This document shows, one piece after another, positions 43,912-53,022 of a stretch of DNA of 64,000 nt. Position 1 is the stretch's first letter. Every line of letters starts with the position of its first letter. The notes beneath the pieces were generated by a model. The model was given only the letters and a program-made list of their open reading frames with translations. It was not told where the DNA came from and did no database searches. Origin of the DNA: Thalassotalea_F euphylliae (GTDB lineage: Bacteria; Pseudomonadota; Gammaproteobacteria; Enterobacterales; Alteromonadaceae); assembly GCF_042682785.1 (NCBI RefSeq), contig NZ_JBHUIB010000012.1:434001-498000 (forward strand), given 5' to 3'. The translations under genes and the position numbers were made by a program.

Positions 43912-46104
43912 TTAGAAAGCTACCTGCACACCCGCTGCAAACGAGCGGCCAGACTCTGCAAGATGTTCAAACGAATCATCTTCAGCATGACCAGCAGCAC
44001 TTGAGTACCTTACGTACTCTTTGTCAAACAAGTTAGTCACAGACAGGTTCACGGTAATATCGTTAGTAACGTCATAGTTCAATAACCAGTCAACTGAACC
44101 GTAGCCTGCCACTTCTTTGTTGCCTTCGTTGACCTTATCCATTCTGTCAGCCCAGTTAACAATAAGCTCAGTCGTAAACATTTCGCCTGAGTAACTCATC
44201 CCCGCGATACCTGATAAAGGTGAAATTGTGGTGATGTAGTCACCTGTCTCATCGTTTTCACCGTCTTGGTATGATGCATTTGCAAATAATGAAATTTCAT
44301 TATTGAGGTAGTAGGTAGCGCCAAACTCAGCACCTTTAATCGTCACAGATTCCAAGTTTTGGTATTGGAATGTATCGTGCTGGTATAAGAAGTTACCATT
44401 CTCATCGGTCACTCTTTCGCTGCTGATTAGCTCAGTCGTTAAGAAGTTTTCGTACTCGCTGTAGTAAATAGCTGCACTTAAAGCAAAATCGCCTACATGA
44501 CCACGTAAACCAATTTCAAACGTGTCGCTTTCTTCTGGGTCTAAGTCGTCACTTGGTACGATTTCATAGATGTACTCAGAAGTCGCTTGGTTGTAATGTT
44601 CGATATACGCTAAATCATACGCAGGCACTTTAAAGCCTTGACCGTATTGCGCAAATACATTGAACATATCATTCACTTTATAAAGTGCACCAAGATTGAA
44701 AGACGTATGATTTTCATCAAACTTTTTAAACGCCGTACCATCCGTCTTTAATGCGCCGTTTGGATCCATTTCGTACATGTCAAAGCGAACACCAGGTGTC
44801 ACTAGTAACTGACCGTCCATCATGCTAATTTCGTCATTGATGAACAAGCCTGCTCTAAAGGTTTCAGTTTTAGGGAACTTGTCCGTTTCTTCAGGGTAGC
44901 CAGGCTTAGGTGTGCCTTCTACTTCATATAATTTAAATTCATGACGCTTCGATTCTGACTCTTCGATATCTAAACCATAACCAAGCGTGTGCATGTTATT
45001 CAGTTTAAGTGTCGCGTTAGACAAGAAACCAATCGTCTCTTGTTCATAGCTTGAGTTTTTGAACATATCGCGCATTTCAATAACACCAAACATCGGCGCA
45101 TTGATATCTAAAAGCGCATACTCTTTGTCAATTTGCTCATTGGTGTTTGAGTATAAGTTCAAGTTAATTCGGTCATAAAAACCATTGTTACTCTCGCCGT
45201 GATAGCTCAACTTAAACGACTCTGTTGTTTTTTCCGTTTTTGAATTTTCCGTATCAACAACATAGCCAAATGGTTCTAAGCCACGGAAGTAAGCCAATAG
45301 GCCGTTTGCGGTGTCACCTTTGTTTTCTTGTTCCCAAAGGTCAACGGTTAAGCTCACGTAATCGGTATCAGAAAGGTTGTATTTACCTTTGTATAAGATT
45401 GAGTAAGACTCAATCGTGAATGGTTCTTCACTCTCTTGGTAGTTTTGTTCTTCTTCACCATCACGCAACGTTGCGTTGAGTAAATGTTCAAAATCACCTT
45501 GCTGGACAGCTAATGTGCCACCAATGTTGTATTGGCTGTCAATGTCGCTATAGCCAGCTTTTAAACGGCCACCTACGGTATCACCATCAGCTAAGTAGTC
45601 AGACGCATCTTTAGTTGTGAAAACAATAATGCCGCCTAACGCGTCTGAACCGTATAAAGAAGAAGCTGCTCCTTTGGCGACTTCAACTTGTTTTAATGTA
45701 TCCGTGTCGATAAATCCACGGCCTACAATATCGTTTAAACCATCAGCACCGTAACCTTCATTCATGCGCATACCATCTTTAATGATAAGCACTCGGTCGC
45801 CACCCATGCCACGTACATTAAAGTTTTGCGCTTGGCCAACTTTACCTGTGACTTGTACGCTAGGGTCGTATTTAAACAACTGGCTCATGTCTGTAACCAC
45901 TTGTTTTTCAATCTCTTCTTGACCTATGACTGAAATGCTTCCTGCAACATCTTTAAGGGCTTTCTCACTACGTGAACCACTCACGACAATTGTCTCCATG
46001 TCTTGCGCTGTGGCTTCAGGTGCTATGTCGTCTGCAAATGAAAGTGGTGAGGTTAACGCGGTTGCTACCGCACAAGCTAGCACCTTGGGTGTTGGCTTAA
46101 ACAT
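43912..46104 (-). CDS. TonB-dependent outer-membrane receptor, heme type
   Basis: About 730 residues. Signal peptide (cut near SFA-D), then a TonB-box-like METIVVSGSRSEK, a plug domain (about 45-165: DMSQLFKYDPSVQV, NFNVRGMGGDRVLIIKDGMRMNEG, SSLYGSDALGGIIVF) and a 22-strand barrel ending in Phe. The loop between FKVPAYDLAYIEHYN and IVPSDDLDPEESDTFEIGLRG corresponds to the FRAP/NPNL region of hemoglobin/heme receptors, in variant form. It should import a tetrapyrrole or iron complex using TonB energy. The start is ATG 46104 with AGGAAAAAG upstream. It is divergent from the chelatase operon across a Fur box. Confidence 0.88.
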   Translation of the reverse strand: MFKPTPKVLACAVATALTSPLSFADDIAPEATAQDMETIVVSGSRSEKALKDVAGSISVIGQEEIEKQVVTDMSQLFKYDPSVQVTGKVGQAQNFNVRGMGGDRVLIIKDGMRMNEGYGADGLNDIVGRGFIDTDTLKQVEVAKGAASSLYGSDALGGIIVFTTKDASDYLADGDTVGGRLKAGYSDIDSQYNIGGTLAVQQGDFEHLLNATLRDGEEEQNYQESEEPFTIESYSILYKGKYNLSDTDYVSLTVDLWEQENKGDTANGLLAYFRGLEPFGYVVDTENSKTEKTTESFKLSYHGESNNGFYDRINLNLYSNTNEQIDKEYALLDINAPMFGVIEMRDMFKNSSYEQETIGFLSNATLKLNNMHTLGYGLDIEESESKRHEFKLYEVEGTPKPGYPEETDKFPKTETFRAGLFINDEISMMDGQLLVTPGVRFDMYEMDPNGALKTDGTAFKKFDENHTSFNLGALYKVNDMFNVFAQYGQGFKVPAYDLAYIEHYNQATSEYIYEIVPSDDLDPEESDTFEIGLRGHVGDFALSAAIYYSEYENFLTTELISSERVTDENGNFLYQHDTFQYQNLESVTIKGAEFGATYYLNNEISLFANASYQDGENDETGDYITTISPLSGIAGMSYSGEMFTTELIVNWADRMDKVNEGNKEVAGYGSVDWLLNYDVTNDITVNLSVTNLFDKEYVRYSSAAGHAEDDSFEHLAESGRSFAAGVQVAF

Positions 46105-46223
46105 ATTATTCTTTTTCCTACATCTTAAAAAAAGATACCTCAAGGCAAATGTTTTGGGCTAGCTAGGGGGATAGTTCGCCTAAAACATACAACTGCCTTT
46201 TCGGTATCACTCGGGCTTCAATC

Positions 46224-46241
46224 GCCAAGATTGCTCTTGGC
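46224..46241 (-). repeat. Hairpin in the receptor leader
   Basis: A 7-bp perfect stem (GCCAAGA/TCTTGGC) with a 4-base loop, between the Fur box and the receptor start. The 187-bp distance from box to start implies a long leader, so this could be a 5' UTR structure. The role is unknown. Confidence 0.4.
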
Positions 46242-46291
46242 ATTTTCTAATCGCTTTTTAGAATACACGTAAAAAACTAAAAGTAAACACA

Positions 46292-46310
46292 AATGAGAAT
46301 AATTATTATT
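46292..46310. promoter_or_regulatory. Fur box between receptor and chelatase operon
   Basis: A 19-bp palindrome AATGAGAAT-A-ATTATTATT that differs from the AATGATAATNATTATCATT consensus at one position per half. Its position between the divergent receptor and operon suggests Fur represses both when iron is plentiful. Confidence 0.8.
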
Positions 46311-46373
46311 TGAATTAATTTGGTCGGTAAGATAACATTCTGCTCGCTTGGAATTATGAGGTATCTAATAACA

Positions 46374-46904
46374 ATGAATATTCAATCAATCGAATCGTTA
46401 ATGGCGCAAGTCTCAGAACTGCTTATGGCGCCTGTCATTCTTACTATCGTGGCATTACTTATCTATGCCGTTTATGCATTAGGGCGCTTTGCTTCGCAGT
46501 GGATTGTGCGCAAGAAAAACGCTGTTAGTTACGTAAAACAAGTTAAGGAACAACGAGGCGATTGGGTAGCTGGATACCCTATACATAACTATTTCGTGAG
46601 AAACCCAACAGCAAGTGAAGATGAACTTGAAGTGGTTGCACTCAAACAACTAGAAAACCTGCGAATTGTAACGCGTATTTCGCCGATGTTGGGTCTTATT
46701 GCCACTATGATCCCTATGGGACCTGCACTGCAAGCGTTAGCAGACGGTAACATTCAAGGGATAAGTGAAAACTTAATCATCGCATTTGCCGCGGTAATCT
46801 GGGGCCTTGTTATAGCCTCACTGACTTTCTGGCCTGCATCTGTGAAAAAGCGTTGGTGCGCTAACGAACTCATCAATATTCGTAAAATCAAGGGCGAAGG
46901 CTAA
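46374..46904 (+). CDS. MotA/TolQ/ExbB family proton channel protein
   Basis: About 176 residues. A first membrane helix (about 15-35) is followed by a cytoplasmic loop and two helices: ISPMLGLIATMIPMGPALQALADG and ISENLIIAFAAVIWGLVIASLTFW. This matches the ExbB/TolQ core, which forms proton channels with an ExbD-type partner. Usual length is shorter here, with no periplasmic extension. ATG 46374 is used (GAGG 12 bases upstream); ATG 46356 is possible. The stop overlaps the next start by one base. It lies in a Fur-controlled operon, probably powering tetrapyrrole handling rather than general TonB function. Confidence 0.82.
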   Translation: MNIQSIESLMAQVSELLMAPVILTIVALLIYAVYALGRFASQWIVRKKNAVSYVKQVKEQRGDWVAGYPIHNYFVRNPTASEDELEVVALKQLENLRIVTRISPMLGLIATMIPMGPALQALADGNIQGISENLIIAFAAVIWGLVIASLTFWPASVKKRWCANELINIRKIKGEG

Positions 46905-47257
46905 TGCGATTTCTTGATGAAGATGAAGAACTAAACCCAATTGTTAGTGCGGTAAATTTAGTTGATGTATTTCTTGTGATTATTGCGGCATTGCTTATCG
47001 CGCTGGCGCAAAACCCACTCAACGTATTCTCTAGCGATGATGTAACCGTGATTAAAAATGCGGGCAAGCCGAATATGGAAATGATCGTTAAGAAAGGTAA
47101 AGAAATTAAACAGTATAAGTCGACCGGCGATATTGGTTCCGGAGAAGGCATGCGCGCTGGTGTGGCTTATAAAATGGCAGATGGCAGTTTTGTCTATGTG
47201 CCAGAAGGTGATGAAGCGAAAGCTAATGCCTCTCAAAGCGGAAAGGAACAACAGTAA
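46904..47257 (+). CDS. DUF2149 family protein (ExbD-like partner)
   Basis: 117 residues: cytoplasmic N-terminus (MRFLDEDEELNPIV), one membrane helix (about 18-35, LVDVFLVIIAALLIALAQ) and a periplasmic part (VTVIKNAGKPNMEMIVKKGKEIKQY) that matches DUF2149. The topology is that of ExbD. DUF2149 genes are repeatedly found between ExbB-like and CobN-like genes, as here. It starts with ATG overlapping the previous stop by one base (TAATG) and ends in the same way into the chelatase gene, so all three are translationally coupled. Confidence 0.8.
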   Translation: MRFLDEDEELNPIVSAVNLVDVFLVIIAALLIALAQNPLNVFSSDDVTVIKNAGKPNMEMIVKKGKEIKQYKSTGDIGSGEGMRAGVAYKMADGSFVYVPEGDEAKANASQSGKEQQ

Positions 47258-50200
47258 TGTACGGCGATTACAAATATAAATTCGTATTGAGTGCGTCATT
47301 TACAAAATATATCTTGCTGGCCTTTATGGTAGTTGCCTTATTAATGATGTTAACCATTGCAAACATTGCTAGTGCAGCTGATAAGCCTCAAGTGTTATTG
47401 ATGATGTCGTCGCACGCATCAAAACCTAAGGGTGATTTATTACTAGAAATGGCAAAAGATCAGCCATTTGATCTAGTCAGCTATTCGACAAAAGGAAAGT
47501 CAGAAGAGGACATAAAAGCCGACTGGGCTAATGCTGATTTAATTCTGCTAGATGGTATAAACCCTGCGTTATCTAAGTTTATGTTTGCTAAATACCAAGG
47601 TCATTTATCAGAATTTCCTAATGTGCCGGTTGTGTCTCTTGGTGATTTGTCGAATGACAAAATGAATCAGGGACTATCTGATAAGCAGCGTCAAGCAGTC
47701 GGTAGCTACTACAAAAATGCGGGTCGTATTAACTATCGAAATTTGATGGTGTATTTATCAAATGATGTATTTGGCTTGACCAATGACATCGCTAAAAGCC
47801 CTGTTGAAGTACCGAATGTCGGCCTATATCACTATGACTTAGCGTCGAGTGACGCGTTTGAAACACAAGTGACCAGTGATGAAGAAGCGTTTTTCGCCTT
47901 CTTGTCACCACAAGCTAACCAACCCGTTATTGCCATTGGTATTCACCGAAGTGTTGTTGACTACGAACAACAGCAAATAGTAGATGCCATGATCAAAGGC
48001 CTAGAGCAAAAAGGTGCTAAGGCGTTTGGTTTCTTTTTCGAAGGGAATGATGAAGCGCTCAACTATACTGACCTGTTGATGACTAGCGACTTAACTCCAA
48101 ATGGAGCTTCAGGTCAAGAGCGCGTCCGCGTTGACTTACTGATCAACTACCGCTCACTTCACTACGTTGAAAAACGTCGTGGAGAATTTGAGAAGCTAGG
48201 TGTACCAGTGCTTCATGCACTGAACTACACCGAAGGGACTCAAGCGGAATTTGAAGCAGATAACGCGGGTATATCACCTTCATTAACACCGTTCTTCTTG
48301 GTTATGCCTGAAGATACGGGGAGCGCCGATCCAACAATAATCGCTGCCAATGACAAAGGTGCTAAAGTCGTTATCGACTATCAATTAAATGCTTTAGTGG
48401 AACGTGCGTATAACCATGCGAATCTAGCACACATTGCAAATAGCGATAAAAAAATAGCGACATTTATTTGGAATTATCCTCCAGGTGAAAAGAATATTGG
48501 CGCGGCATTTTTAGATGTACCTAGATCCATCGAACAAATCGCACAAGCGATGAAAGCGCAGGGATACAGCATCGATGTTAAAGACGCTGCGTATTTAATT
48601 GAATCAGCGGGTAAGCTATTGCGCCCATACTATCGCGGCGAAGATGCGGAAGCGCTTATTGAGCAGGATTTGGCTGAATACATGCCGCTTGAAACTTACA
48701 CTACGTGGTTCAACGCGTTACCTGATAGCGTGAAAACTCCTATTGTTGAGCGTTGGGGGACACCTGAACAGAGTGGGATGTTACGAGATACGACTGTAAA
48801 CGGTGAACAGATTAAGGCATTTGTTATTCCACGCATGAATTTGGGCAATATGATTGTTCTACCGCAAGGTGTGCGTGGTGAAACTGCTAAAGAGCACTCT
48901 TCGCTTTATCACTCAACAAAAACAGTGATTAATCACAGCTACTTAGCAATATACTTGTTTGCCCGTGAAACCTTTGGCACCGACGCTTACATTCATTTGG
49001 GTACGCATGGTTCTCAAGAGTGGTTAACGGGTAAAGAACGCGGGCTGTCAGTCTATGATGCGCCAAGCTTGGCGATTGGCAATAAACCTGTTTTCTATCC
49101 TTACATTATCGATAACGTCGGCGAGGCAATGCAGGCAAAACGTCGCGGCCGCGCTACGATGATTAGCCATTTAACACCAGGTTTCGCGAAAGCAGGTCTT
49201 TATACCGAAGTCGCTGAACTCAATGAAAAAATAGCTAACTACATGATGCTTGAAGAAGGGCAAACAAAAGCCAATACCAAGGCTGAAATTATTAACATGT
49301 CAGAAAGATTAAACATGTTAAATGACTTGTCTTCTGGTCCTAATAAAGTGGAGAAAGCGACATTTGAGCAAGATTTTGATAATCAAATTGCCAAAGTACA
49401 AGATCACTTAAATGCGCTGGCACAAATGAGTCAGCCATTAGGTATCCATACTTTTGGTCAGTTGCCGAAAGATGCACACCTATATACAACGATGTTGCAA
49501 ATGCTGGGTGATGATTTCACTAAACGAGCTGCTATTTTTGAGCAAGAAAATGGCATGTCACTTAACGAAGCAGAGCAGTTTGATGAGCGTAACGTCCGTA
49601 ATTTGGAAGCGCTTGAAGGCTACCAATTATTAGATGCATTTATACAAACACCTGAAATAGTGAGCGAGTTAGACGAACAATTAACGGCTGATTTAGCATT
49701 GGCACAAGAGTATTGGGATAACTTCCAAGGCATTGCAGAGATCACAAATTTATTGTCTGCGTTGGAAGGTAACTATATTCCTGTGAGTTATGGTGGTGAC
49801 CCTATCCGTAATCCACAAGCTGCGCCTACAGGTCGCAATTTAATTGGCTTTAACCCAGCGAAAGTACCGTCAAAGGAAGCCTATGAAGCGGGTGTTACTT
49901 TGATGAACCAAACCATTGATGCGTACGTTCAAAAGCACGGCAAGTACCCTGAAAAACTGGCGTTCTCGTTGTGGTCGCTTGAGACGATGCGTCATCAAGG
50001 GGCACTTGAAGCACAAATTCTTCACGCGCTTGGCTTAAAGCCAAAGTGGAATCGTCAAGGAAATGTGGTGGATACAGAAGTCATTCCGATGAGTGAATTG
50101 AAGCGTCCACGCATTGATGTGGTAATTTCAGCGACGGGTTTATATCGTGATGCTTTCCCAAATGTCATGTTATGGATGGCGAAGGCGATTGATAAAGTAG

Positions 50201-51375
50201 CGAAGATGAAGGAAGAAAATAACTTTGTTTATCGCCATGCTAATGCACTTCGTACTGAATTACTTGAGCAAGGTAAAACAGAAGAAGACGCTGATTACTT
50301 ATCCTCTATTCGTATTTTCTCTAACGAAACGGGGAACTACGGTACCGGTTTAGCAGCTAGTTCGTTAGCGTCTGACACATGGGAAACCGATGATAAATTG
50401 GCAAATCTTTATCTAGATCGTATGGGTTATGCGTTTGGTCATGACGAAAAACGTTGGTCTGAAAACGTGGGTGATGTTTTTGGTGAAGGAGAAGGGCTAT
50501 ACAACAAAGTATTGTCTGGCACAGATGGCGTTATTTTCTCTCGTTCAACCAATCTTTACGCATTAATGACCAATGATGACCCGTTTCAGTATTTTGGTGG
50601 TATTGGTTTAGCGGTGCGTCATTTGGATGGCGAAACGCCTGAAATGTACGTATCGAATTTACGTAAGAAAGATCAGCTGAAAACACAGACATTAGATGAG
50701 TTTGTTAACCAAGAAATGCGCAGCCGTTACTTCCATCCTCGATGGATAAAAGCGATGCAAGATTCTGGCTATGCAGGTGCAACTGCTATCTTAGACCGCA
50801 TGAACAACATGTGGGGCTGGGAAGTGATGACGCCTGAAGCAATACGTGATGACCAGTGGCAAGAATTTTTTGAAGTATACGTAGAAGACAAGTACCAAAT
50901 GGACATGCGTGAATTCTTCGAACAGGCCAATCCGGAAAGCTTAGCGCAAATTCTAGAACGTATGATTGAAGCCGTACGCAAAGGGTATTGGCAAGCTGAC
51001 CAAGAAACCTTGAAAAAAATGGTCGAAACCTACACAGAAATTGCTGCTGAATTTGACGTTGCCACAGACAATGAAAAATTCAATGAGTACATGGATGCAA
51101 CGGCAGCAGGCTTTGGTTTAGCACCTCTTTCCCGAGCATTAGCTGAAGCACTTGCACAACCGACCAACCCGCAGACGGCACAAGCAACTCAACAGGTCAG
51201 TGGCCAAAAGTTGGAAGAGCAAGCGCAAACCGATCCAGTAGAAACTGATTACACGGCATTCTGGTGGTTGTTGGCTATTTTCTTAGCCGGTGGTATTCAT
51301 CAGTGGGCAGAGCGCAAGCCAAAAGGACTAGCGCCTGTGATAGCTGCACAGGAGCCTATAAAAAAGGCTGCGTAA
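47257..51375 (+). CDS. Membrane-anchored CobN/Mg-chelatase H-like protein
   Basis: 1372 residues. The N-terminal helix (about 10-35) would export or anchor the protein, followed by the CobN/BchH-type domain. Diagnostic motifs include IHLGTHGSQEWLTGKERG (about 578-594), LSLWSLETMRHQG (near 910) and NETGNYGTGLAASSLASDTW (near 1025). A second membrane helix ends the chain (about 1332-1352, FWWLLAIFLAGGIHQWAE). CobN proper inserts cobalt in the cytoplasm with CobS and CobT, which are absent. The coupling to ExbB-like and DUF2149 genes plus Fur control recalls HmuS-type proteins of Bacteroidota heme operons, thought to release iron from heme. The reaction here is inferred. Confidence 0.85.
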   Translation: MYGDYKYKFVLSASFTKYILLAFMVVALLMMLTIANIASAADKPQVLLMMSSHASKPKGDLLLEMAKDQPFDLVSYSTKGKSEEDIKADWANADLILLDGINPALSKFMFAKYQGHLSEFPNVPVVSLGDLSNDKMNQGLSDKQRQAVGSYYKNAGRINYRNLMVYLSNDVFGLTNDIAKSPVEVPNVGLYHYDLASSDAFETQVTSDEEAFFAFLSPQANQPVIAIGIHRSVVDYEQQQIVDAMIKGLEQKGAKAFGFFFEGNDEALNYTDLLMTSDLTPNGASGQERVRVDLLINYRSLHYVEKRRGEFEKLGVPVLHALNYTEGTQAEFEADNAGISPSLTPFFLVMPEDTGSADPTIIAANDKGAKVVIDYQLNALVERAYNHANLAHIANSDKKIATFIWNYPPGEKNIGAAFLDVPRSIEQIAQAMKAQGYSIDVKDAAYLIESAGKLLRPYYRGEDAEALIEQDLAEYMPLETYTTWFNALPDSVKTPIVERWGTPEQSGMLRDTTVNGEQIKAFVIPRMNLGNMIVLPQGVRGETAKEHSSLYHSTKTVINHSYLAIYLFARETFGTDAYIHLGTHGSQEWLTGKERGLSVYDAPSLAIGNKPVFYPYIIDNVGEAMQAKRRGRATMISHLTPGFAKAGLYTEVAELNEKIANYMMLEEGQTKANTKAEIINMSERLNMLNDLSSGPNKVEKATFEQDFDNQIAKVQDHLNALAQMSQPLGIHTFGQLPKDAHLYTTMLQMLGDDFTKRAAIFEQENGMSLNEAEQFDERNVRNLEALEGYQLLDAFIQTPEIVSELDEQLTADLALAQEYWDNFQGIAEITNLLSALEGNYIPVSYGGDPIRNPQAAPTGRNLIGFNPAKVPSKEAYEAGVTLMNQTIDAYVQKHGKYPEKLAFSLWSLETMRHQGALEAQILHALGLKPKWNRQGNVVDTEVIPMSELKRPRIDVVISATGLYRDAFPNVMLWMAKAIDKVAKMKEENNFVYRHANALRTELLEQGKTEEDADYLSSIRIFSNETGNYGTGLAASSLASDTWETDDKLANLYLDRMGYAFGHDEKRWSENVGDVFGEGEGLYNKVLSGTDGVIFSRSTNLYALMTNDDPFQYFGGIGLAVRHLDGETPEMYVSNLRKKDQLKTQTLDEFVNQEMRSRYFHPRWIKAMQDSGYAGATAILDRMNNMWGWEVMTPEAIRDDQWQEFFEVYVEDKYQMDMREFFEQANPESLAQILERMIEAVRKGYWQADQETLKKMVETYTEIAAEFDVATDNEKFNEYMDATAAGFGLAPLSRALAEALAQPTNPQTAQATQQVSGQKLEEQAQTDPVETDYTAFWWLLAIFLAGGIHQWAERKPKGLAPVIAAQEPIKKAA

Positions 51376-51408
51376 ACGTTGTGACGTAAGCCATATACAT
51401 GGCTTTAT

Positions 51409-51458
51409 GGCGCTTGAGTTCACTTTCTTTCGAAAGCGCTCAAGCGCCTTTCTTTTTT
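51409..51458 (+). terminator. Rho-independent terminator of the chelatase operon
   Basis: A 10-bp perfect stem (GGCGCTTGAG/CTCAAGCGCC) around a 20-base loop that has its own small CTTTC/GAAAG stem, followed by TTTCTTTTTT. It lies 33 bp after the stop. Confidence 0.8.
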
Positions 51459-51583
51459 CAGTGTTAGCGTGTTTTGGGAGTAATGTAATTTAGTTTTCAA
51501 ACGTAATAAGTTTGCTAATTATTTACGCAATATTTCATAAGCTTACTACACTTATTTTTAGGTAAGAAAAATAAGGAAAGGGT

Positions 51584-51988
51584 ATGAAAAAACTAGGAAT
51601 TATTGCGTTTAGTGTAATGTTGGCAGCATGTGCCAGTGCACCGAGCTGGAAAGGCATGTCTGAGTCAGAAATTGCCGCCTGGAAGGATATGGGCGTGACG
51701 GTCGAACAAGTGGGGGCATATGTTAAAGCTGGCTTATCGCACCCACAGGTTCAGGAATGGCTTACCAATGGCTTTACTGAGCAAAAATCTATTTTGGCAT
51801 GGTCGGGTGCTAATTTTAAGCCAGAGCAAGCCGCAAGTTGGCGTGATGTTAACTTCAACTTGGAAGATGCAATGGCTTGGGCGGCTGAGAAGTTCACACC
51901 AGCCGACGCTAAGGCGTGGCGCGATGGTGGCTTTGAATTGGAAGACGCTCTTGATAATAGGGAAAAAGGGTTACAGCCTGTTAAATAG
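51584..51988 (+). CDS. Lipoprotein made of 13-residue Trp repeats
   Basis: 134 residues. Signal with lipobox LAAC (Cys16). Residues 33-124 are seven tandem units of 13 (one of 14) residues following W-x-x-x-x-F-x-x-E/P-x-A-x-A/S: WRDVNFNLEDAMA, WAAEKFTPADAKA and WRDGGFELEDALD are the clearest. The helical period suggests an alpha-solenoid or bundle with Trp and Phe in the core. Not recognised as a named family. A strong AAGGAAAGGGT ribosome site precedes the ATG. It stands alone downstream of the chelatase operon terminator. Confidence 0.7.
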   Translation: MKKLGIIAFSVMLAACASAPSWKGMSESEIAAWKDMGVTVEQVGAYVKAGLSHPQVQEWLTNGFTEQKSILAWSGANFKPEQAASWRDVNFNLEDAMAWAAEKFTPADAKAWRDGGFELEDALDNREKGLQPVK

Positions 51989-52172
51989 CAGCAGAATATG
52001 ACAAATGTTATTGTCAAATCAAAGCGTTTTAGTGTCGATTGTATTTACAATGATCATTAGTTGAGTCATTTCAATTTATCTAACTTGTTGTAAATGTTTG
52101 TTTAAACTTCTCGGTACTAAACTTGCTTTAATTTTTACATAAATTTAACAGTAGTACATTGACGGAGTAAGT

Positions 52173-52967
52173 ATGAAATTAATACGGAAAATTGCAGCAG
52201 TAGCGGCTATTTCGCTTGCAACCTCTTCTACAGCGTTTGCTGGTATGTTTAACATATCAATCGTTAATGGGGCTGGCTTAACGGCTAGTCAAGTCGCCAT
52301 TTTCGATTCAGCTATTGCTACTTGGGAAAGTTTTCTTATCGGCACGCAAGACGATATCGACGTTAACTTGGTTATTGATGCGTCAGCACCCAATATTGAT
52401 GGCCCTGGCGGTATTTTAGGTCAAGCAGGTCCAACGAATGGTGTACTTGGCACTAATTATCTTTATGCCACTGATGGTATTATGGAATTTGATTCTGCCG
52501 ATGCACAGGCGTTAGAAAATATTGGCGCATTTGATGATGTTATTCTTCATGAAATGGCCCATGTTATAGGCTTTGGTACGCTTTGGACCATCGGTGAATT
52601 TTTCCCAGGATATCAAGATGTGTATAACAATGGTTCTGGCCAGTATACCGGCCAATACGGTCTGGAAATGTATCGTGAAGAATTTGACCCTTTTGCGAAT
52701 TTTGTTCCCGTTGAGCTAGATGGAGGGCCAGGTACTGCTAATGGCCACTGGGATGAAGATTGGCTAGGCGGTGCAGGAGACTTAATGACTGGCTTTTTGG
52801 ATATTCCAAATTACATCACTAACACGACACTAGCGTCTTTTGCAGATATTGGTTTTGTGGTTAGGTTACCAGACGGGCGTATCATTGGAGGCGTCGAAAT
52901 ACCTTCTCCCCCAACGGTTGTTTTACTGTTAACAAGTTTGTTGTTCTTCACAAGAAAACGTTCCTAA
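52173..52967 (+). CDS. Leishmanolysin-like zinc metalloprotease with variant PEP-CTERM tail
   Basis: 264 residues, exported (signal cut near AFA-G). The zinc motif is H-E-M-A-H (ILHEMAHVIGFGTLW, about 125-138), with a distal GHWDEDWLGGAGDLMTGFLD region that may give the third ligand. The start (FNISIVNGAGLTASQVAIFDSAIATWESFL) is the usual opening of such secreted leishmanolysin-type proteins. The tail reads EIPSPPTVVLLLTSLLFFTRKRS, the PEP-CTERM layout with SPPT replacing PEPS. If exosortase accepts it, the enzyme is surface-anchored. The ATG has ACGGAGTAAGT upstream. Confidence 0.78.
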   Translation: MKLIRKIAAVAAISLATSSTAFAGMFNISIVNGAGLTASQVAIFDSAIATWESFLIGTQDDIDVNLVIDASAPNIDGPGGILGQAGPTNGVLGTNYLYATDGIMEFDSADAQALENIGAFDDVILHEMAHVIGFGTLWTIGEFFPGYQDVYNNGSGQYTGQYGLEMYREEFDPFANFVPVELDGGPGTANGHWDEDWLGGAGDLMTGFLDIPNYITNTTLASFADIGFVVRLPDGRIIGGVEIPSPPTVVLLLTSLLFFTRKRS

Positions 52968-52980
52968 CATCATGTTGAGA

Positions 52981-53006
52981 AAAAGGCACCTCTAGGGTGC
53001 CTTTTT
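52981..53006 (+). terminator. Rho-independent terminator after the metalloprotease
   Basis: A 10-bp stem AAAAGGCACC/GGTGCCTTTT with a 5-base loop, then T's, 13 bp after the stop. It also serves as an A/T-flanked element for the convergent sugar porter gene. Confidence 0.85.
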
Positions 53007-53022
53007 ATTATTTTACTGTTAT

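Noticed and set aside
47257..51375. Cobalamin synthesis (CobN cobaltochelatase)
   Set aside because: CobS and CobT are missing, and the protein has membrane helices and sits in a Fur-controlled heme-type locus.
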